A stretch of DNA of 64,000 nucleotides. Origin: Bacillota bacterium. Lineage in GTDB: Bacteria > Bacillota > Clostridia > Acetivibrionales > DTU013. The first letter of the stretch is position 1; each line of letters opens with the position of its first letter. Under the pieces are notes generated by a model. It was given only the letters and a program-made list of their open reading frames with translations. It did no database searches and had not been told where the DNA came from. A program made the position numbers and the translations under genes. The DNA is taken from assembly GCA_023439545.1 (NCBI GenBank), contig JAEXNT010000042.1, positions 1 to 64,000 on the forward strand. The letters are read 5' to 3'. Of this stretch, positions 33,220 through 42,031 are shown in pieces.

Positions 33220-34941
33220 TTACTTTATCTTAAATGCCTTGTATGTGGCTTGCGGCAGAGCTACCGTGAATGCGGTGGAACCGCCTGCCGGGGTTCCGCC
33301 GAGCTCACCTCCGTTGATCAGATCTACCAGCACCGCACCGGTTTTATGGATAACGACCTTTATATATTCCAGGTGCGGCAGGAAATTTTCAACCACGAAG
33401 GTATCATTGTCGTAAGTGAAAAGCCCGACCTTTGCCTTTGCGTCGATAGTTACCGGAGCGCTTGAATTGAAGGTTCTCCTTATGATATTAAGGACCTCCT
33501 TCGGGTAATGGTATAGATCGCCCTGATCCTCAGGAATCGTCAGCACGAACAACCGCCCTTTTCCGTAGTTGACGGCGATTACTACGGGGATGTTGTTGTC
33601 TTCGCCGAGCCCTTCTGCAAGAACCCACGCGTCATTTGTCGAAGCTTTCGGCCATGGCAGCAAAATATTCTTATCTGCTGCGGCGACCCCGTCCATGCTG
33701 ACGCCCGACTTCGAGATCCCGTACCTGCCAGCCAGCGCCTTCTTACCAGACCAGCGTATATTTGCGATCTGCCGGAAACCTTTGTCAGCCGTCGCCTTTG
33801 CGAAGCCCGAGGTGACGATGACATCGCTGCCCTCGCGCAGGCTCTTGTCGATTTTGGTAATGATGTCCGCGTCTTTTGCGGCGCTTTCAGTCAGGAAGAT
33901 GCTGCTTTTACCTTCAGGGTAGAAAGGGTAAGGCTCCAGCGGTATACCGAGCATGCCGATGTAATTATGCAGATATTCCTCGCCCGACGGATGGTACGGT
34001 ATATAGCAGGCTGTTCCGACAGGATTGCCCAGCTGTCCCAGAAATTCATCGATTGCTTCAAAGGCGTAACCCGCCAGCGGGGTAAAGATGTTCCAGCGTT
34101 TGTCGAGCAGCGACCCCAGGCAGAACAGCGTAACCTCGCGAGGCTTGGAGAACAGTGTCAGGTAAGCCTGTTCAACATAGTAATTCAGGTTACCCCTGCA
34201 TTCAAACGTGTCGAACCAGCCTCCGCCGTTTTTGCCCGGCTTGACGTTTTCAAAATACCGCATGATGAAATAGCTGAGGTATTTCGGAAGGTGCTGCTGC
34301 GTATATAGAGGGTCCCTTGTTTCAGTGCCCGTATAGATCATGTCGAAAATGCGGGGATTGGCTTCCAGATTGTAGCCTGTCTCACTGAAGCAATCGTACC
34401 AGTTCGGGAACTTGCAGATAATATTGATTTTGGGGTTGGCCTTCCTCGCAGGTCCGGCGATAAGCTCTTCAGAGACCTCTTTCATAAGCTGCAGCCTGAA
34501 CTCCGACCAGCTTCTGTCGCCCTTTGCCTCGACGCAAGACTCACATTTGCAGTTGGTGAAATAGAAATCGTCCAATATGAGCTCATCGAATATGGAGGCT
34601 GTCATCTCAACAACCTTCCTTATCCTGTCCCGGTGCTTCAGGTTGGTGTAGCAAAGGGAAATAAAACCGACTTCATCGTGATGGACGCCGATCTCGTCAT
34701 GTTCTGTTGTTGTGATTCCGCCCGAAACCTTCATTCCCTTGTTTTCGAAGAATTCCTTCAGTTCCACAAGCTTGTCGCGTTCGACAAACTCATTGCTGCG
34801 GTAGGTTTCCAGATAGACCTTGTCTATATGGACATGTTTTTCTATATAGCTGAAACGCCTGCCGAATTCACCTATATCCGTGATCTCATTGAGATTTCCC
34901 GCCGGACAGTAAAGCGCGGTTTTAAAGTTTTTGTAGCCCAT
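33220..34941 (-). CDS. uncharacterised protein, predicted TIM-barrel glycoside hydrolase-like
   Basis: A 573-aa soluble protein. Residues about 1-290 look like a barrel enzyme: KVYLETYRS, GGITTTEHDE, then FDELILDDFYFTNCKCESC, a segment placing two Asp and a Cys pair at a strand end, and FPNWYDCF. Residues about 300-440 resemble the class I amidotransferase-like trimerisation domain of some GH families, and the last 130 aa form a beta-rich end. No signal peptide. The start at 34941 has AAGGAGG 5 nt upstream; 18 further codons upstream lack a site. It follows the AraC gene in the same direction, 137 nt away, consistent with a carbohydrate-induced unit. No family is claimed with certainty. Confidence 0.65.
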   Translation of the reverse strand: MGYKNFKTALYCPAGNLNEITDIGEFGRRFSYIEKHVHIDKVYLETYRSNEFVERDKLVELKEFFENKGMKVSGGITTTEHDEIGVHHDEVGFISLCYTNLKHRDRIRKVVEMTASIFDELILDDFYFTNCKCESCVEAKGDRSWSEFRLQLMKEVSEELIAGPARKANPKINIICKFPNWYDCFSETGYNLEANPRIFDMIYTGTETRDPLYTQQHLPKYLSYFIMRYFENVKPGKNGGGWFDTFECRGNLNYYVEQAYLTLFSKPREVTLFCLGSLLDKRWNIFTPLAGYAFEAIDEFLGQLGNPVGTACYIPYHPSGEEYLHNYIGMLGIPLEPYPFYPEGKSSIFLTESAAKDADIITKIDKSLREGSDVIVTSGFAKATADKGFRQIANIRWSGKKALAGRYGISKSGVSMDGVAAADKNILLPWPKASTNDAWVLAEGLGEDNNIPVVIAVNYGKGRLFVLTIPEDQGDLYHYPKEVLNIIRRTFNSSAPVTIDAKAKVGLFTYDNDTFVVENFLPHLEYIKVVIHKTGAVLVDLINGGELGGTPAGGSTAFTVALPQATYKAFKIK

Positions 34942-35078
34942 TGCATCCTCCTTGCTCATAAGCGCCAGGATCCGGCGCAGAAATGGAATACGCACGGATC
35001 AGCCTATTTCCTGTTGTTTTTACTGCTTATTTTCATTTTAAGGGAACAGAACAGGAATTGCATGTCAGAAATTGCCCA

Positions 35079-35942
35079 TCATGCCTCGAAAATTGCTTTT
35101 CTATAAGCTGTGGGTGAACAACCTTTTATTTGTCTGAAAACCCTGTTGAAGGTTTTTATGCTTCCAAAGCCGGATTTGAAAACTATTTCGGTTATGGCGT
35201 CGTCTTCGCTTTTCAATAGTTCGACTGCTTTTTCTACCCGGAAATTGTTAAGATACTTTCCAAAGGTCATACCTGTGGCTTCCTTGAAAAACCGTGTGAA
35301 ATAGTATTCGCTGAAGTTTGCCACGGATGATATTTTCCCGAGCGTTATCTCCGAGGTATAGTTCTCCTCTACGTATCTGAATACACTATCGAGCCTCCCG
35401 AGACGGTTCAGGTTCCTGTTGCGTTCCTGGGGAGAATAAGCCTGCATAGGGATCTCGCGCAGCAATATTACCAGAATATCGAAAAGGCGCGCCCTCATGG
35501 CTATTTTATACGCGTCGCACCGGTCGTCATATTCTCGTATTATACCGAGTATCTGTTCCTCGAGCGCTTTATGTACGGACAGCGTGCTTTGTTTTCCCGG
35601 CGCCACGGTTTCACCTTTTGTTATCAGCCCCCTGGTAAAACGCTTGTTCTTTGCTTCGGGAAAAGCCGCTTCGAAATACGCCATGTCGAAAAACAATATG
35701 AGCCTGTTCACGTGCTTGGGTTCAGGCACGAAATAGTGGACGTCGCCGCCTGTGATCAAAAGTATGTCCCCTGGCTCCATGGCATACACCGTGCTGTTCA
35801 CGCCGACACGGAGACTCCCGTCGGGCACGTATATGACCTCCACGGCTTCATGCCAGTGCGGGGGGAATTCCGTAACATCGGTAAAGAATACATTCGTAGG
35901 CAGATCGGCATTCAATAAGGTTTTCTGATGCTGTGCCTTCAT
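35079..35942 (-). CDS. AraC family transcriptional regulator with cupin domain
   Basis: A 287-aa regulator. The N-terminal cupin (about 15-95: FPPHWHEAVEVIYV, LLITGGDVHYFVP) is the usual sugar-sensing part. The C-terminal AraC double helix-turn-helix (about 185-285) includes FSEYYFTRFFKEATGM and FGSIKTFNRVFRQIKGCSP. It probably activates the barrel-protein gene downstream in response to a carbohydrate. The start at 35942 follows AAAGGG; 32 upstream in-frame codons are supplied partly by the REP palindrome and are not genuine. Confidence 0.9.
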   Translation of the reverse strand: MKAQHQKTLLNADLPTNVFFTDVTEFPPHWHEAVEVIYVPDGSLRVGVNSTVYAMEPGDILLITGGDVHYFVPEPKHVNRLILFFDMAYFEAAFPEAKNKRFTRGLITKGETVAPGKQSTLSVHKALEEQILGIIREYDDRCDAYKIAMRARLFDILVILLREIPMQAYSPQERNRNLNRLGRLDSVFRYVEENYTSEITLGKISSVANFSEYYFTRFFKEATGMTFGKYLNNFRVEKAVELLKSEDDAITEIVFKSGFGSIKTFNRVFRQIKGCSPTAYRKAIFEA

Positions 35943-35985
35943 GTTGTTTCCCTTTCGAGTATACAATATATATATTATACCATTA

Positions 35986-36059
35986 GAAACGCAGGGACGG
36001 TTCTTTTGTTTCGTTTTCCGTCGGTTTAAGCGAAACAAAAGAACCGTACCTCTGTTTCA
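35986..36059. repeat. REP-like palindrome, two inverted arms of the GGGACGGTTCTTTTGTTTC family
   Basis: Left arm 35986-36014 and right arm 36031-36059 are inverted copies of GAAACGCAGGGACGGTTC followed by TTTTGTTTCG, with two or three differences, around a 16-nt loop. It lies between the divergent AraC and radical SAM genes. Repeats of this sequence are widespread in Firmicutes genomes and I associate them with REP-associated (Y1/IS200-like) transposases; no transposase is in the window. Confidence 0.8.
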
Positions 36060-36138
36060 CCTGCGTTTCATTTCGTTGACAACAGGCCGGCGCTTTATTT
36101 ACAATAGCCTTGAGACTCGGGAAAAGGAGAAACCGATT

Positions 36139-36999
36139 TTGAATAAGTTGAAGAAGGTTTATATCGAGATCACAAATGTTTGCAACATGGCGTGTGCCTT
36201 TTGCCCGGGTACTTTCAGAAAGCCCGGGTTCATGACGCCTTCGGACTTTGAAACCATAATCCGCAAGCTGAAGGGTTTCACGGATTACCTCTATTTCCAT
36301 GTCCTCGGGGAACCGCTGCTGCATCCCGAGCTTGCACTGTTGCTCGAGCTCAGTGCGTCGTATGGTTATAAGGTCAATATTACGACGAACGGCACAAAAA
36401 TAGCCGACAGGGCGGATGTACTCCTGAACGGCAGCCCGCCCAGGCAGGTCAATTTCTCTTTGCACTGCCGCGAGGAAGCTGATTCCCGTATTGTAGATGA
36501 ATACCTTGACGATATTTTCGACTTTACTTGCGCTGCTTTGGACAGGGGAGGCATTTATATTTCCTACAGGCTGTGGAACATAACTTCGGAAGCCTCGGAA
36601 CGTTATAACGGGTATGTCGTACAGAAGCTTCAGCAAAGATTTTCTCCCGGCTTTTCCATATCTGAAGCAATGAAGGGATCGCCGCGTATAACGATCAAGG
36701 ACCGTTTGTACCTGAACAGCGCCGAGGTTTTCCACTGGCCCGCGGAATCGGCAGAAGGCGCAGATGAAAGAGGTTTTTGCCTTGGCCTTCGGGACCAGGC
36801 CGCTATCCTCACAGACGGTACCGTAGTGCCGTGCTGCCTCGACAGCGAGGGCAGTATAAAACTAGGTAATATATTTGAGGATGAATTTGAGTATATATTA
36901 AGTGGGGAACGTGCGAGTAATCTTTATAAGGGTTTTTCTAACAGGAAGGCCGTGGAGGAGCTGTGCATGAAATGCAGTTACCGCAGCAGGTTTTCCTGA
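36139..36999 (+). CDS. radical SAM protein
   Basis: A 286-aa radical SAM enzyme with the cluster motif CNMACAFC near residue 14, followed by the glycine-rich HVLGEPLLHPE and a TTNGT segment typical of the family. The C-terminal part (about 220-285) has cysteines in GFCLG, PCCLD and ELCMKC that resemble a shortened SPASM domain with an extra iron-sulfur cluster. This class often modifies peptides or small molecules. I chose the TTG start at 36139 because AAAAGGAGA lies 9 nt upstream; codons further upstream come from the REP palindrome. It is followed after 66 nt by an acyltransferase gene. Substrate unknown. Confidence 0.85.
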   Translation: MNKLKKVYIEITNVCNMACAFCPGTFRKPGFMTPSDFETIIRKLKGFTDYLYFHVLGEPLLHPELALLLELSASYGYKVNITTNGTKIADRADVLLNGSPPRQVNFSLHCREEADSRIVDEYLDDIFDFTCAALDRGGIYISYRLWNITSEASERYNGYVVQKLQQRFSPGFSISEAMKGSPRITIKDRLYLNSAEVFHWPAESAEGADERGFCLGLRDQAAILTDGTVVPCCLDSEGSIKLGNIFEDEFEYILSGERASNLYKGFSNRKAVEELCMKCSYRSRFS

Positions 37000-37065
37000 G
37001 TTTGACCCGAAGCTTTTCCGGCTGTTGTGATTCGGCCCCGGATTCTTGTTTTTGTGGGGGATCAA

Positions 37066-37779
37066 ATGCTTCGGACTATTTTTTGGTATATGACAGGCTG
37101 GTCATATCTTGCGATAACCATACCTGCGCTGGCCTGGGTCAAATTACTCGAAAAAAGCGGCAGGTACTCCGAACGGGATGCTTTTGCCGAACGCTTCAGC
37201 ATGATGCTTGCCAGAGGCCTGTTTTACCTGACCGGTTCATCCATCGATATAGAAGGCGCCGAAAACATACCGGTGGGTCCGGCGCTTTACGTGAGCAATC
37301 ATCCGAGCCATATAGACAGCGCCGTCATACACGGCTTCATAAGAAAGCCGAAGGGCTTTGTCGCAGATAAAGAAGCAGGCAGGATCCCGATACTCAGGAT
37401 CTGGTTCAAATATATGAAATGTGTCTTTATTGACAGAAAGAATGTCATGCAGAACATAAAGAGCATGGAGGAAAGCCTCAGGATACTCAAGACCGGCCAT
37501 TCGCTCGTGATTTACCCCGAAGGGAGGATAAACGCTGCCGGGAAGTTGAACAGCTTCAGGAAGGGCTGTCTCAAACTCGCGGCAAAAACCGGCGTTCCTG
37601 TCGTTCCCATAACACTCGTAAATACGGAAAAAGTAATGAACCATGCAGGCCGCGGTATTCACAGCTCTTCTGTAAAGTGCATCATATCTGCCCCGATCAC
37701 TCTTAGCCAATATTCTGAAAAAAATGAAAATGCACAGGTGGAAAAAGTAAGGGAAATCATCGCCAAAAATCTGATCTGA
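37066..37779 (+). CDS. plsC: 1-acyl-glycerol-3-phosphate acyltransferase-like protein
   Basis: A 237-aa membrane-associated acyltransferase of the PlsC family, which makes phosphatidate from lysophosphatidate. The N-terminal hydrophobic helix (about 3-25) anchors it. The catalytic H-x4-D is in SNHPSHIDSA, and the substrate-binding block is YPEGRI, where most members have FPEGTR. The start at 37066 has GGGGGAT upstream; an in-frame GTG at 37027 has none. The position between the radical SAM and C45-type genes may mean a specialised acyl transfer rather than bulk phospholipid synthesis. Confidence 0.85.
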   Translation: MLRTIFWYMTGWSYLAITIPALAWVKLLEKSGRYSERDAFAERFSMMLARGLFYLTGSSIDIEGAENIPVGPALYVSNHPSHIDSAVIHGFIRKPKGFVADKEAGRIPILRIWFKYMKCVFIDRKNVMQNIKSMEESLRILKTGHSLVIYPEGRINAAGKLNSFRKGCLKLAAKTGVPVVPITLVNTEKVMNHAGRGIHSSSVKCIISAPITLSQYSEKNENAQVEKVREIIAKNLI

Positions 37780-37823
37780 TTCATATCATGGTGTATGAGT
37801 TGATGTAAGGGAGTCTGATCCTT

Positions 37824-39515
37824 ATGTTCAGAAGCGTTGCCGGAGGCAAGCACCTTGTGCATCTGACCGAAGCCTTTGATTCTGACGGTTACAACGTTAC
37901 AAAGGTGACTACATACAACAACCGGACAGGTATAGTAGCGGAAAGCAGATCGGTCCGGAATTATGATACGGGTTTGTCCAAAAAGGTCTATTACCTGGAA
38001 GGTTCGCCCTATGAAGCGGGATACCTGATGGGCAATCTCGCCGAGCCTGAAATAGCGCGGATGATGGATTATACGGACCGCGTGGTTTTTTCGTTCATAG
38101 GCAGCAAGGTCCTGGAAAAGATGAAATTGGTCCAGGAAGCTCTGATCCGGCTTATTTATGAGATGTCGAAAACCACGTGGAAGCAGCTTCCGAAGGTTTT
38201 GACGGATGAAATCGAAGGCATACTGGACGGCTGCAAAAAAAGTAATCCCAAAACACGGGTCGATCTCGAACATTTGATAGTTCTTAACACAGGGATAGAT
38301 ATCATCTGCTCCATGGTTTACTCGGGGAACTTCCTGAAACGCGACCTTTTGGGAATAGAACCGGAAGACTTCAGGATACCGATTATGTGCAACGCTTTTA
38401 CTGTATGCGGCAAGAGCGCGGGTAACGGCTATTATTTCGGAAGGGACTTTACATTTCCGTCCTCAGACGTATTCCAGGATACGGCAGGGCCGGTCATATA
38501 CAATCCCGCAGGCTCCGAGGCAAACAGCGGGTGGGGCGGCGCGTTGCCGTTCGTAAATATATCGGCGCCCGGAATGGTCGGAAGTATAGCCGCCATGAAT
38601 ATGGAAGGCGTGGCGTTCGGCGTTAACATGTCGCCGGGGGCGAACTGCAACCCGGGCAGCATAGGCGTCAATTCACTCCTAATGTCACGCATGTGCGTAC
38701 AATACAGCAGAAGCGCCGAAGAAGCAGCCTCGTTGATGGCCCGGCTCCCAAGAGGCGTTTCCTGGCTGTATATCATTGCCGACGGGAAAAGCTCCCGTTC
38801 ATGTGCGGCCGAGGCGGGAGCGACGATGCCGCAGCCTGACCTGACCATGATTGCGGATGAGGACTTCAGGCGCATGCTTCCCGATATGAATTACGTCGAA
38901 AATCACAGGACTCTACCCTTCAACAACGGTATCATGTTCCGGTGGAACGACTACAGGTATCCATACAATTATCTTGCTTTCAACCAGCAGCTTTGGCAAT
39001 TGTACAACGAAAAGCGCCGCGCCTATAAAGTGATAAATGCGGATGCCTTCTCACAGAACGGCTACATCAACAAGCCGGGAGAACAGAACTGCCCGGCGAC
39101 CTTTTACTTTGCGCCGCAAAGAGAAGTGAGCGATGAAATACTTGTGGTGACCAATCACTATGTTATACCCGAAATGCGGTACTTTGCGATGCACCGCTGG
39201 ACCGAGCGCATAATCGGCGTACGCGTGAACGATATACAGTGGCGTTATGACGAACTCAACCGGTTGATCTCCGATACCCTAAACGCCAAAGGCAGCATAG
39301 GTTTCGAAGATGCAAAAAACCTTATCAGCTTCCTCGCTCCTTACGGCAGGAACAAAAACTACTACGCCGGTAACCCGAGGAGCAGGGACGGTAAGGAGAT
39401 CCGCATCGAGGGCTGCATATCGGTATTCGACCTGAAAAAGCTGATCGTCGAAAGCCATTACGGATATTACTGCGACAAGTGGGTGCGGCTGACTCTGCCC
39501 GAATATTTCGACTGA
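37824..39515 (+). CDS. C45-type NTN hydrolase/acyltransferase-like protein
   Basis: A 563-aa protein related to the C45 family (acyl-CoA:6-aminopenicillanate acyltransferase-like). These enzymes cut themselves before a Cys, which becomes the N-terminal nucleophile. The expected site is IPIMCNAF (Cys near residue 189), followed by the diagnostic GYYFGRDFTFP and, later, INEY-like segments (VNISAPGMVGSIAAMNMEGVAF in pieces). It has about 185 residues before the Cys, more than usual, and no signal peptide. Such enzymes transfer or remove acyl groups from amines. It follows plsC by 44 nt with AAGGGAG upstream. Substrate unknown. Confidence 0.7.
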   Translation: MFRSVAGGKHLVHLTEAFDSDGYNVTKVTTYNNRTGIVAESRSVRNYDTGLSKKVYYLEGSPYEAGYLMGNLAEPEIARMMDYTDRVVFSFIGSKVLEKMKLVQEALIRLIYEMSKTTWKQLPKVLTDEIEGILDGCKKSNPKTRVDLEHLIVLNTGIDIICSMVYSGNFLKRDLLGIEPEDFRIPIMCNAFTVCGKSAGNGYYFGRDFTFPSSDVFQDTAGPVIYNPAGSEANSGWGGALPFVNISAPGMVGSIAAMNMEGVAFGVNMSPGANCNPGSIGVNSLLMSRMCVQYSRSAEEAASLMARLPRGVSWLYIIADGKSSRSCAAEAGATMPQPDLTMIADEDFRRMLPDMNYVENHRTLPFNNGIMFRWNDYRYPYNYLAFNQQLWQLYNEKRRAYKVINADAFSQNGYINKPGEQNCPATFYFAPQREVSDEILVVTNHYVIPEMRYFAMHRWTERIIGVRVNDIQWRYDELNRLISDTLNAKGSIGFEDAKNLISFLAPYGRNKNYYAGNPRSRDGKEIRIEGCISVFDLKKLIVESHYGYYCDKWVRLTLPEYFD

Positions 39516-39639
39516 CAGGAAGAGCGGTTCAGGGACAGGGAGCCGGTAGGGCGGGGAACCGAACGGGCGGCTCTCAAAATGTCGCGGTTTCAAGCCTTTA
39601 CTGCTCCCGAAATGTTCCAGTTTCAAGCCTTAGCAGCTT

Positions 39640-40416
39640 TCAACCTCCGTTCTTCGCCTTATCCGCCTGCGCGCCGAGAAAACCGGACCCGCCGAGTACT
39701 GATAATACTTCCTCCTGCTTTGCGTAATTATCTCTGCCGCACCACTTTGTGTAAAACCAGTCGAGATAATGTTTGAAGCCCATTTCCGTCCAGTTGTTGA
39801 TAATGCCCAGATGCTTTTCAGCCTCGTCATATTCTTTTACCAGTTGTTCGAGCTCTTCTTCCGCAAGGAGTTGATATTTTCCGTTATGTATTATTCCTTT
39901 GCCGTCCAGCCTGCCCTTGAGGTACCCGGGCTCCTCGACGGGATATCCCAGTATCAGCGTGATCAGAGGAAAACAATATTTCCCGGGCAGACCGAACGCC
40001 TTGTATACCTCGGACAGGTCGCGCCTGTGTACGCTGTTAGTAAACAGGGAGTCGATACCCAGGGATCTGGCCGCGATTGCCGCAGTCTGCGCCGCGAGGA
40101 TAGTATCGGTGCTTCCGGTTATAAAACCCAGTATTCCTTCCGCTGCGAAAGGATGGCCCAAATAGCCTGCAGCAGCGCTGATTCTGTTGTAATCCACACA
40201 AAAAAGCAAAGCCTTGCTGCCGTCGTACTGAAATTGCTCCTTCACCGTTTTCCTGTCCCTGACGGCAATGATGGAGTAGGACTGTCTGGCAGACGCATTG
40301 GCGGCGTGTACGCAGGCGTCGATTATCTGCGCCAGATCGTTTTCGGAAACCTCTCTTTCGGAAAAATTTCCATGGGTCGTCCGCAGACTATGGATGGTTT
40401 TCATAGTTTCGTTCAT
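39640..40416 (-). CDS. nitroreductase family protein
   Basis: A 258-aa flavoprotein of the nitroreductase superfamily. The N-terminus has SLRTTHGNFSEREVSE and ACVHAANASARQSYSI, the FMN-binding start of the fold; the segment RSLGIDSLFTNSVHRRD and LITLILGYPVEEPG complete it. Such enzymes reduce nitro, quinone or flavin substrates with NAD(P)H. The start at 40416 has AAAGGAG upstream. A perfect TTAGAATTCTAA palindrome 29 nt before the start, matching one in front of the marR gene, suggests repression by that MarR protein and induction by a redox-active or aromatic compound. Confidence 0.88.
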   Translation of the reverse strand: MNETMKTIHSLRTTHGNFSEREVSENDLAQIIDACVHAANASARQSYSIIAVRDRKTVKEQFQYDGSKALLFCVDYNRISAAAGYLGHPFAAEGILGFITGSTDTILAAQTAAIAARSLGIDSLFTNSVHRRDLSEVYKAFGLPGKYCFPLITLILGYPVEEPGYLKGRLDGKGIIHNGKYQLLAEEELEQLVKEYDEAEKHLGIINNWTEMGFKHYLDWFYTKWCGRDNYAKQEEVLSVLGGSGFLGAQADKAKNGG

Positions 40417-40444
40417 ACCTGTTACTCCTTTCAATTGCTGATGG

Positions 40445-40456
40445 TTAGAATTCTAA
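40445..40456. promoter_or_regulatory. putative MarR operator in front of the nitroreductase gene
   Basis: TTAGAATTCTAA is a perfect 12-bp palindrome followed by TTATAT. The same block with one base changed lies in front of marR at 40934-40945. Confidence 0.6.
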
Positions 40457-40480
40457 TTATATGGGTAAAAAATTTTAGCC

Positions 40481-40915
40481 TTATATTTTGGCCAAATGTT
40501 CGCTGAGCTTTGTCAGAAGCATATCGAGCTGCTTCCTTTCATCCTCGGTGAAACAGCTCAGGGGATCGAATGCGGAGCTTGCTTTAGGCGCCGCGTCCTT
40601 ATCGACCGACTGCAGTTTTTCGCGGCCTTTATCAGTCAGGCTGACTTTTATCTGCTTTGCATTTTCGGAATCCTTTTGGCGGGTCACCCAGCCCTCGCGG
40701 GCCATGTTGCCGATCACGACCGTTGCGGTAGGCCTGTCGCAAAAGAGCATATCCGCTATTTGGGAAGGGTACAGAAAGTCCTTCCGTGAAAGCTGACGCA
40801 ATACGTACAGCTGTTTCAACGTTATTTTGTGCGACAGTATGTCCCTTTGCTGATAGCGCCTCCAGGTCAGGAAGATCGTACCTATTCTTGCCATGATAGA
40901 AAGTTGTCTGCTCAA
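40481..40915 (-). CDS. MarR family transcriptional regulator
   Basis: A 144-aa winged-helix regulator: helices around ITLKQLYVLRQLSRKDFLYPSQIADML, recognition helix in DRPTATVVIGNMAREGWV, and wing RQKDSENAKQIKVSLTDKG. MarR proteins are dimers that leave their palindromic operators when they bind phenolic or oxidising ligands. The TTG start at 40915 is favoured by AAGGGG upstream; an ATG seven codons later has no site. Operator-like palindromes lie before this gene and before the nitroreductase gene, indicating autoregulation plus control of the reductase. Confidence 0.9.
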   Translation of the reverse strand: MSRQLSIMARIGTIFLTWRRYQQRDILSHKITLKQLYVLRQLSRKDFLYPSQIADMLFCDRPTATVVIGNMAREGWVTRQKDSENAKQIKVSLTDKGREKLQSVDKDAAPKASSAFDPLSCFTEDERKQLDMLLTKLSEHLAKI

Positions 40916-40933
40916 ATTGCCTGCCCCTTATAG

Positions 40934-40945
40934 TTAGAACTCTAA
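40934..40945. promoter_or_regulatory. putative MarR operator in front of marR
   Basis: TTAGAACTCTAA followed by TTATAT, one base different from the palindrome at 40445-40456, lies 19 nt before the marR start. Confidence 0.6.
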
Positions 40946-41026
40946 TTATATTTTATGCTGATAGCCAGGATTTGTCAACTGCCTGTTGTCAAATGATTGC
41001 CGGCTGTGCGATCAAACTCAAAAGGC

Positions 41027-42028
41027 TCAAAAGCTCAAAGGCTGTTTTTCCTTTTGCGTATATAACTCCTTGATGACGCTTTCTATGGGCGGATCGCTCA
41101 TCGTAAGATCGCTGATGATGTAGTTCTGGTTTACGTATTGCAGGAACCGGTTCAATTCCAGCTGTTCCATGTCAAGCTCCAGCTCGGCATGGCAGGGGGA
41201 AGTCCTGCCCGTCAACTGAACGCCGGACATGTCTGAGAGGTCTGGTATCTCCCTTTTGGTTGCCAGCTCCACTCTTTTTTTGATTCCTGAAAGCTTGCGC
41301 AGCGAACCGACGGTATCGTCGAATACTATCTCGCCGTAATTCACAACGACGACTCTTCCGGCAAGTTGCTCCACATCGCCAAGGTCATGGGTCGTAAGTA
41401 TGAATGTTACTCCGCGCCTGTTTTGTTCGAGTATGAAATCGCGGATCCTTTCCTTTGCTATGACATCGAGGCCGATGGTCGGTTCGTCGAGGAAAACTAT
41501 CCTCGGAGAGTGCAGCATCGCCATGATGAATTCGCATTTCATCCTTTCACCCAGTGAAAGCTGTCTCGTCGGTTTTTTGATTATATTCTCGAGGGAAAGC
41601 ATCTGCGTCATTTCATCGAGCCTGCGCTTGTAATCCTGAGAGGGTATTCCGTAAATAGCCCTGTTCATCTCAAAGGAATCGAGTGGGGGGATGTCCCAGA
41701 TAAGCTGCGACTTTTGACCGAAGACTGCGCCGATCCTGGCGACATAAGCCTTGCGCTGTTTCCACGGCGTAAATCCCATAACGTCGACTTCTCCGGATGT
41801 TGGAAACAGCACGCCTGTCAGTATCTTGAGCGTGGTGGATTTCCCGGCGCCATTCGGCCCGAGGAAGCCCAGCAGCTCGCCTTCCTCTATGCTCAGTGTT
41901 ATGCCCTTCAATGCTTCGATATCGATCGGCTTCCTCACAAAGAGGCTTTTTACCGTGTCGAGGAAGGAACTGTCCCTTTCATATGTCGTATAGGTCTTTT
42001 TCAAATCCCTAATATTTATGATCCCCAT
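41027..42028 (-). CDS. ABC-2 type exporter ATP-binding protein
   Basis: A 333-aa ATPase with Walker A GPNGAGKST, signature LSLGERMK (a variant of LSGGQ), Walker B VFLDEPTIGLD and switch His in TTHDLGD. A C-terminal extension of about 90 aa follows the cassette. It forms the motor of an exporter with the two permeases encoded immediately upstream; the gap to the nearer one is 3 nt. The N-terminal RDSSFLDTVKSLFVRKPIDIEALKG segment is typical of the DUF990/ABC2_membrane_6-linked group of exporters. Exported substrate unknown. Confidence 0.92.
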   Translation of the reverse strand: MGIINIRDLKKTYTTYERDSSFLDTVKSLFVRKPIDIEALKGITLSIEEGELLGFLGPNGAGKSTTLKILTGVLFPTSGEVDVMGFTPWKQRKAYVARIGAVFGQKSQLIWDIPPLDSFEMNRAIYGIPSQDYKRRLDEMTQMLSLENIIKKPTRQLSLGERMKCEFIMAMLHSPRIVFLDEPTIGLDVIAKERIRDFILEQNRRGVTFILTTHDLGDVEQLAGRVVVVNYGEIVFDDTVGSLRKLSGIKKRVELATKREIPDLSDMSGVQLTGRTSPCHAELELDMEQLELNRFLQYVNQNYIISDLTMSDPPIESVIKELYTQKEKQPLSF

Positions 42029-42031
42029 TTT

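Noticed and set aside
35943..36038. N-terminal extension of the AraC regulator
   Set aside because: The extra codons come from the REP palindrome and the ribosome site AAAGGG fits only the start at 35942.
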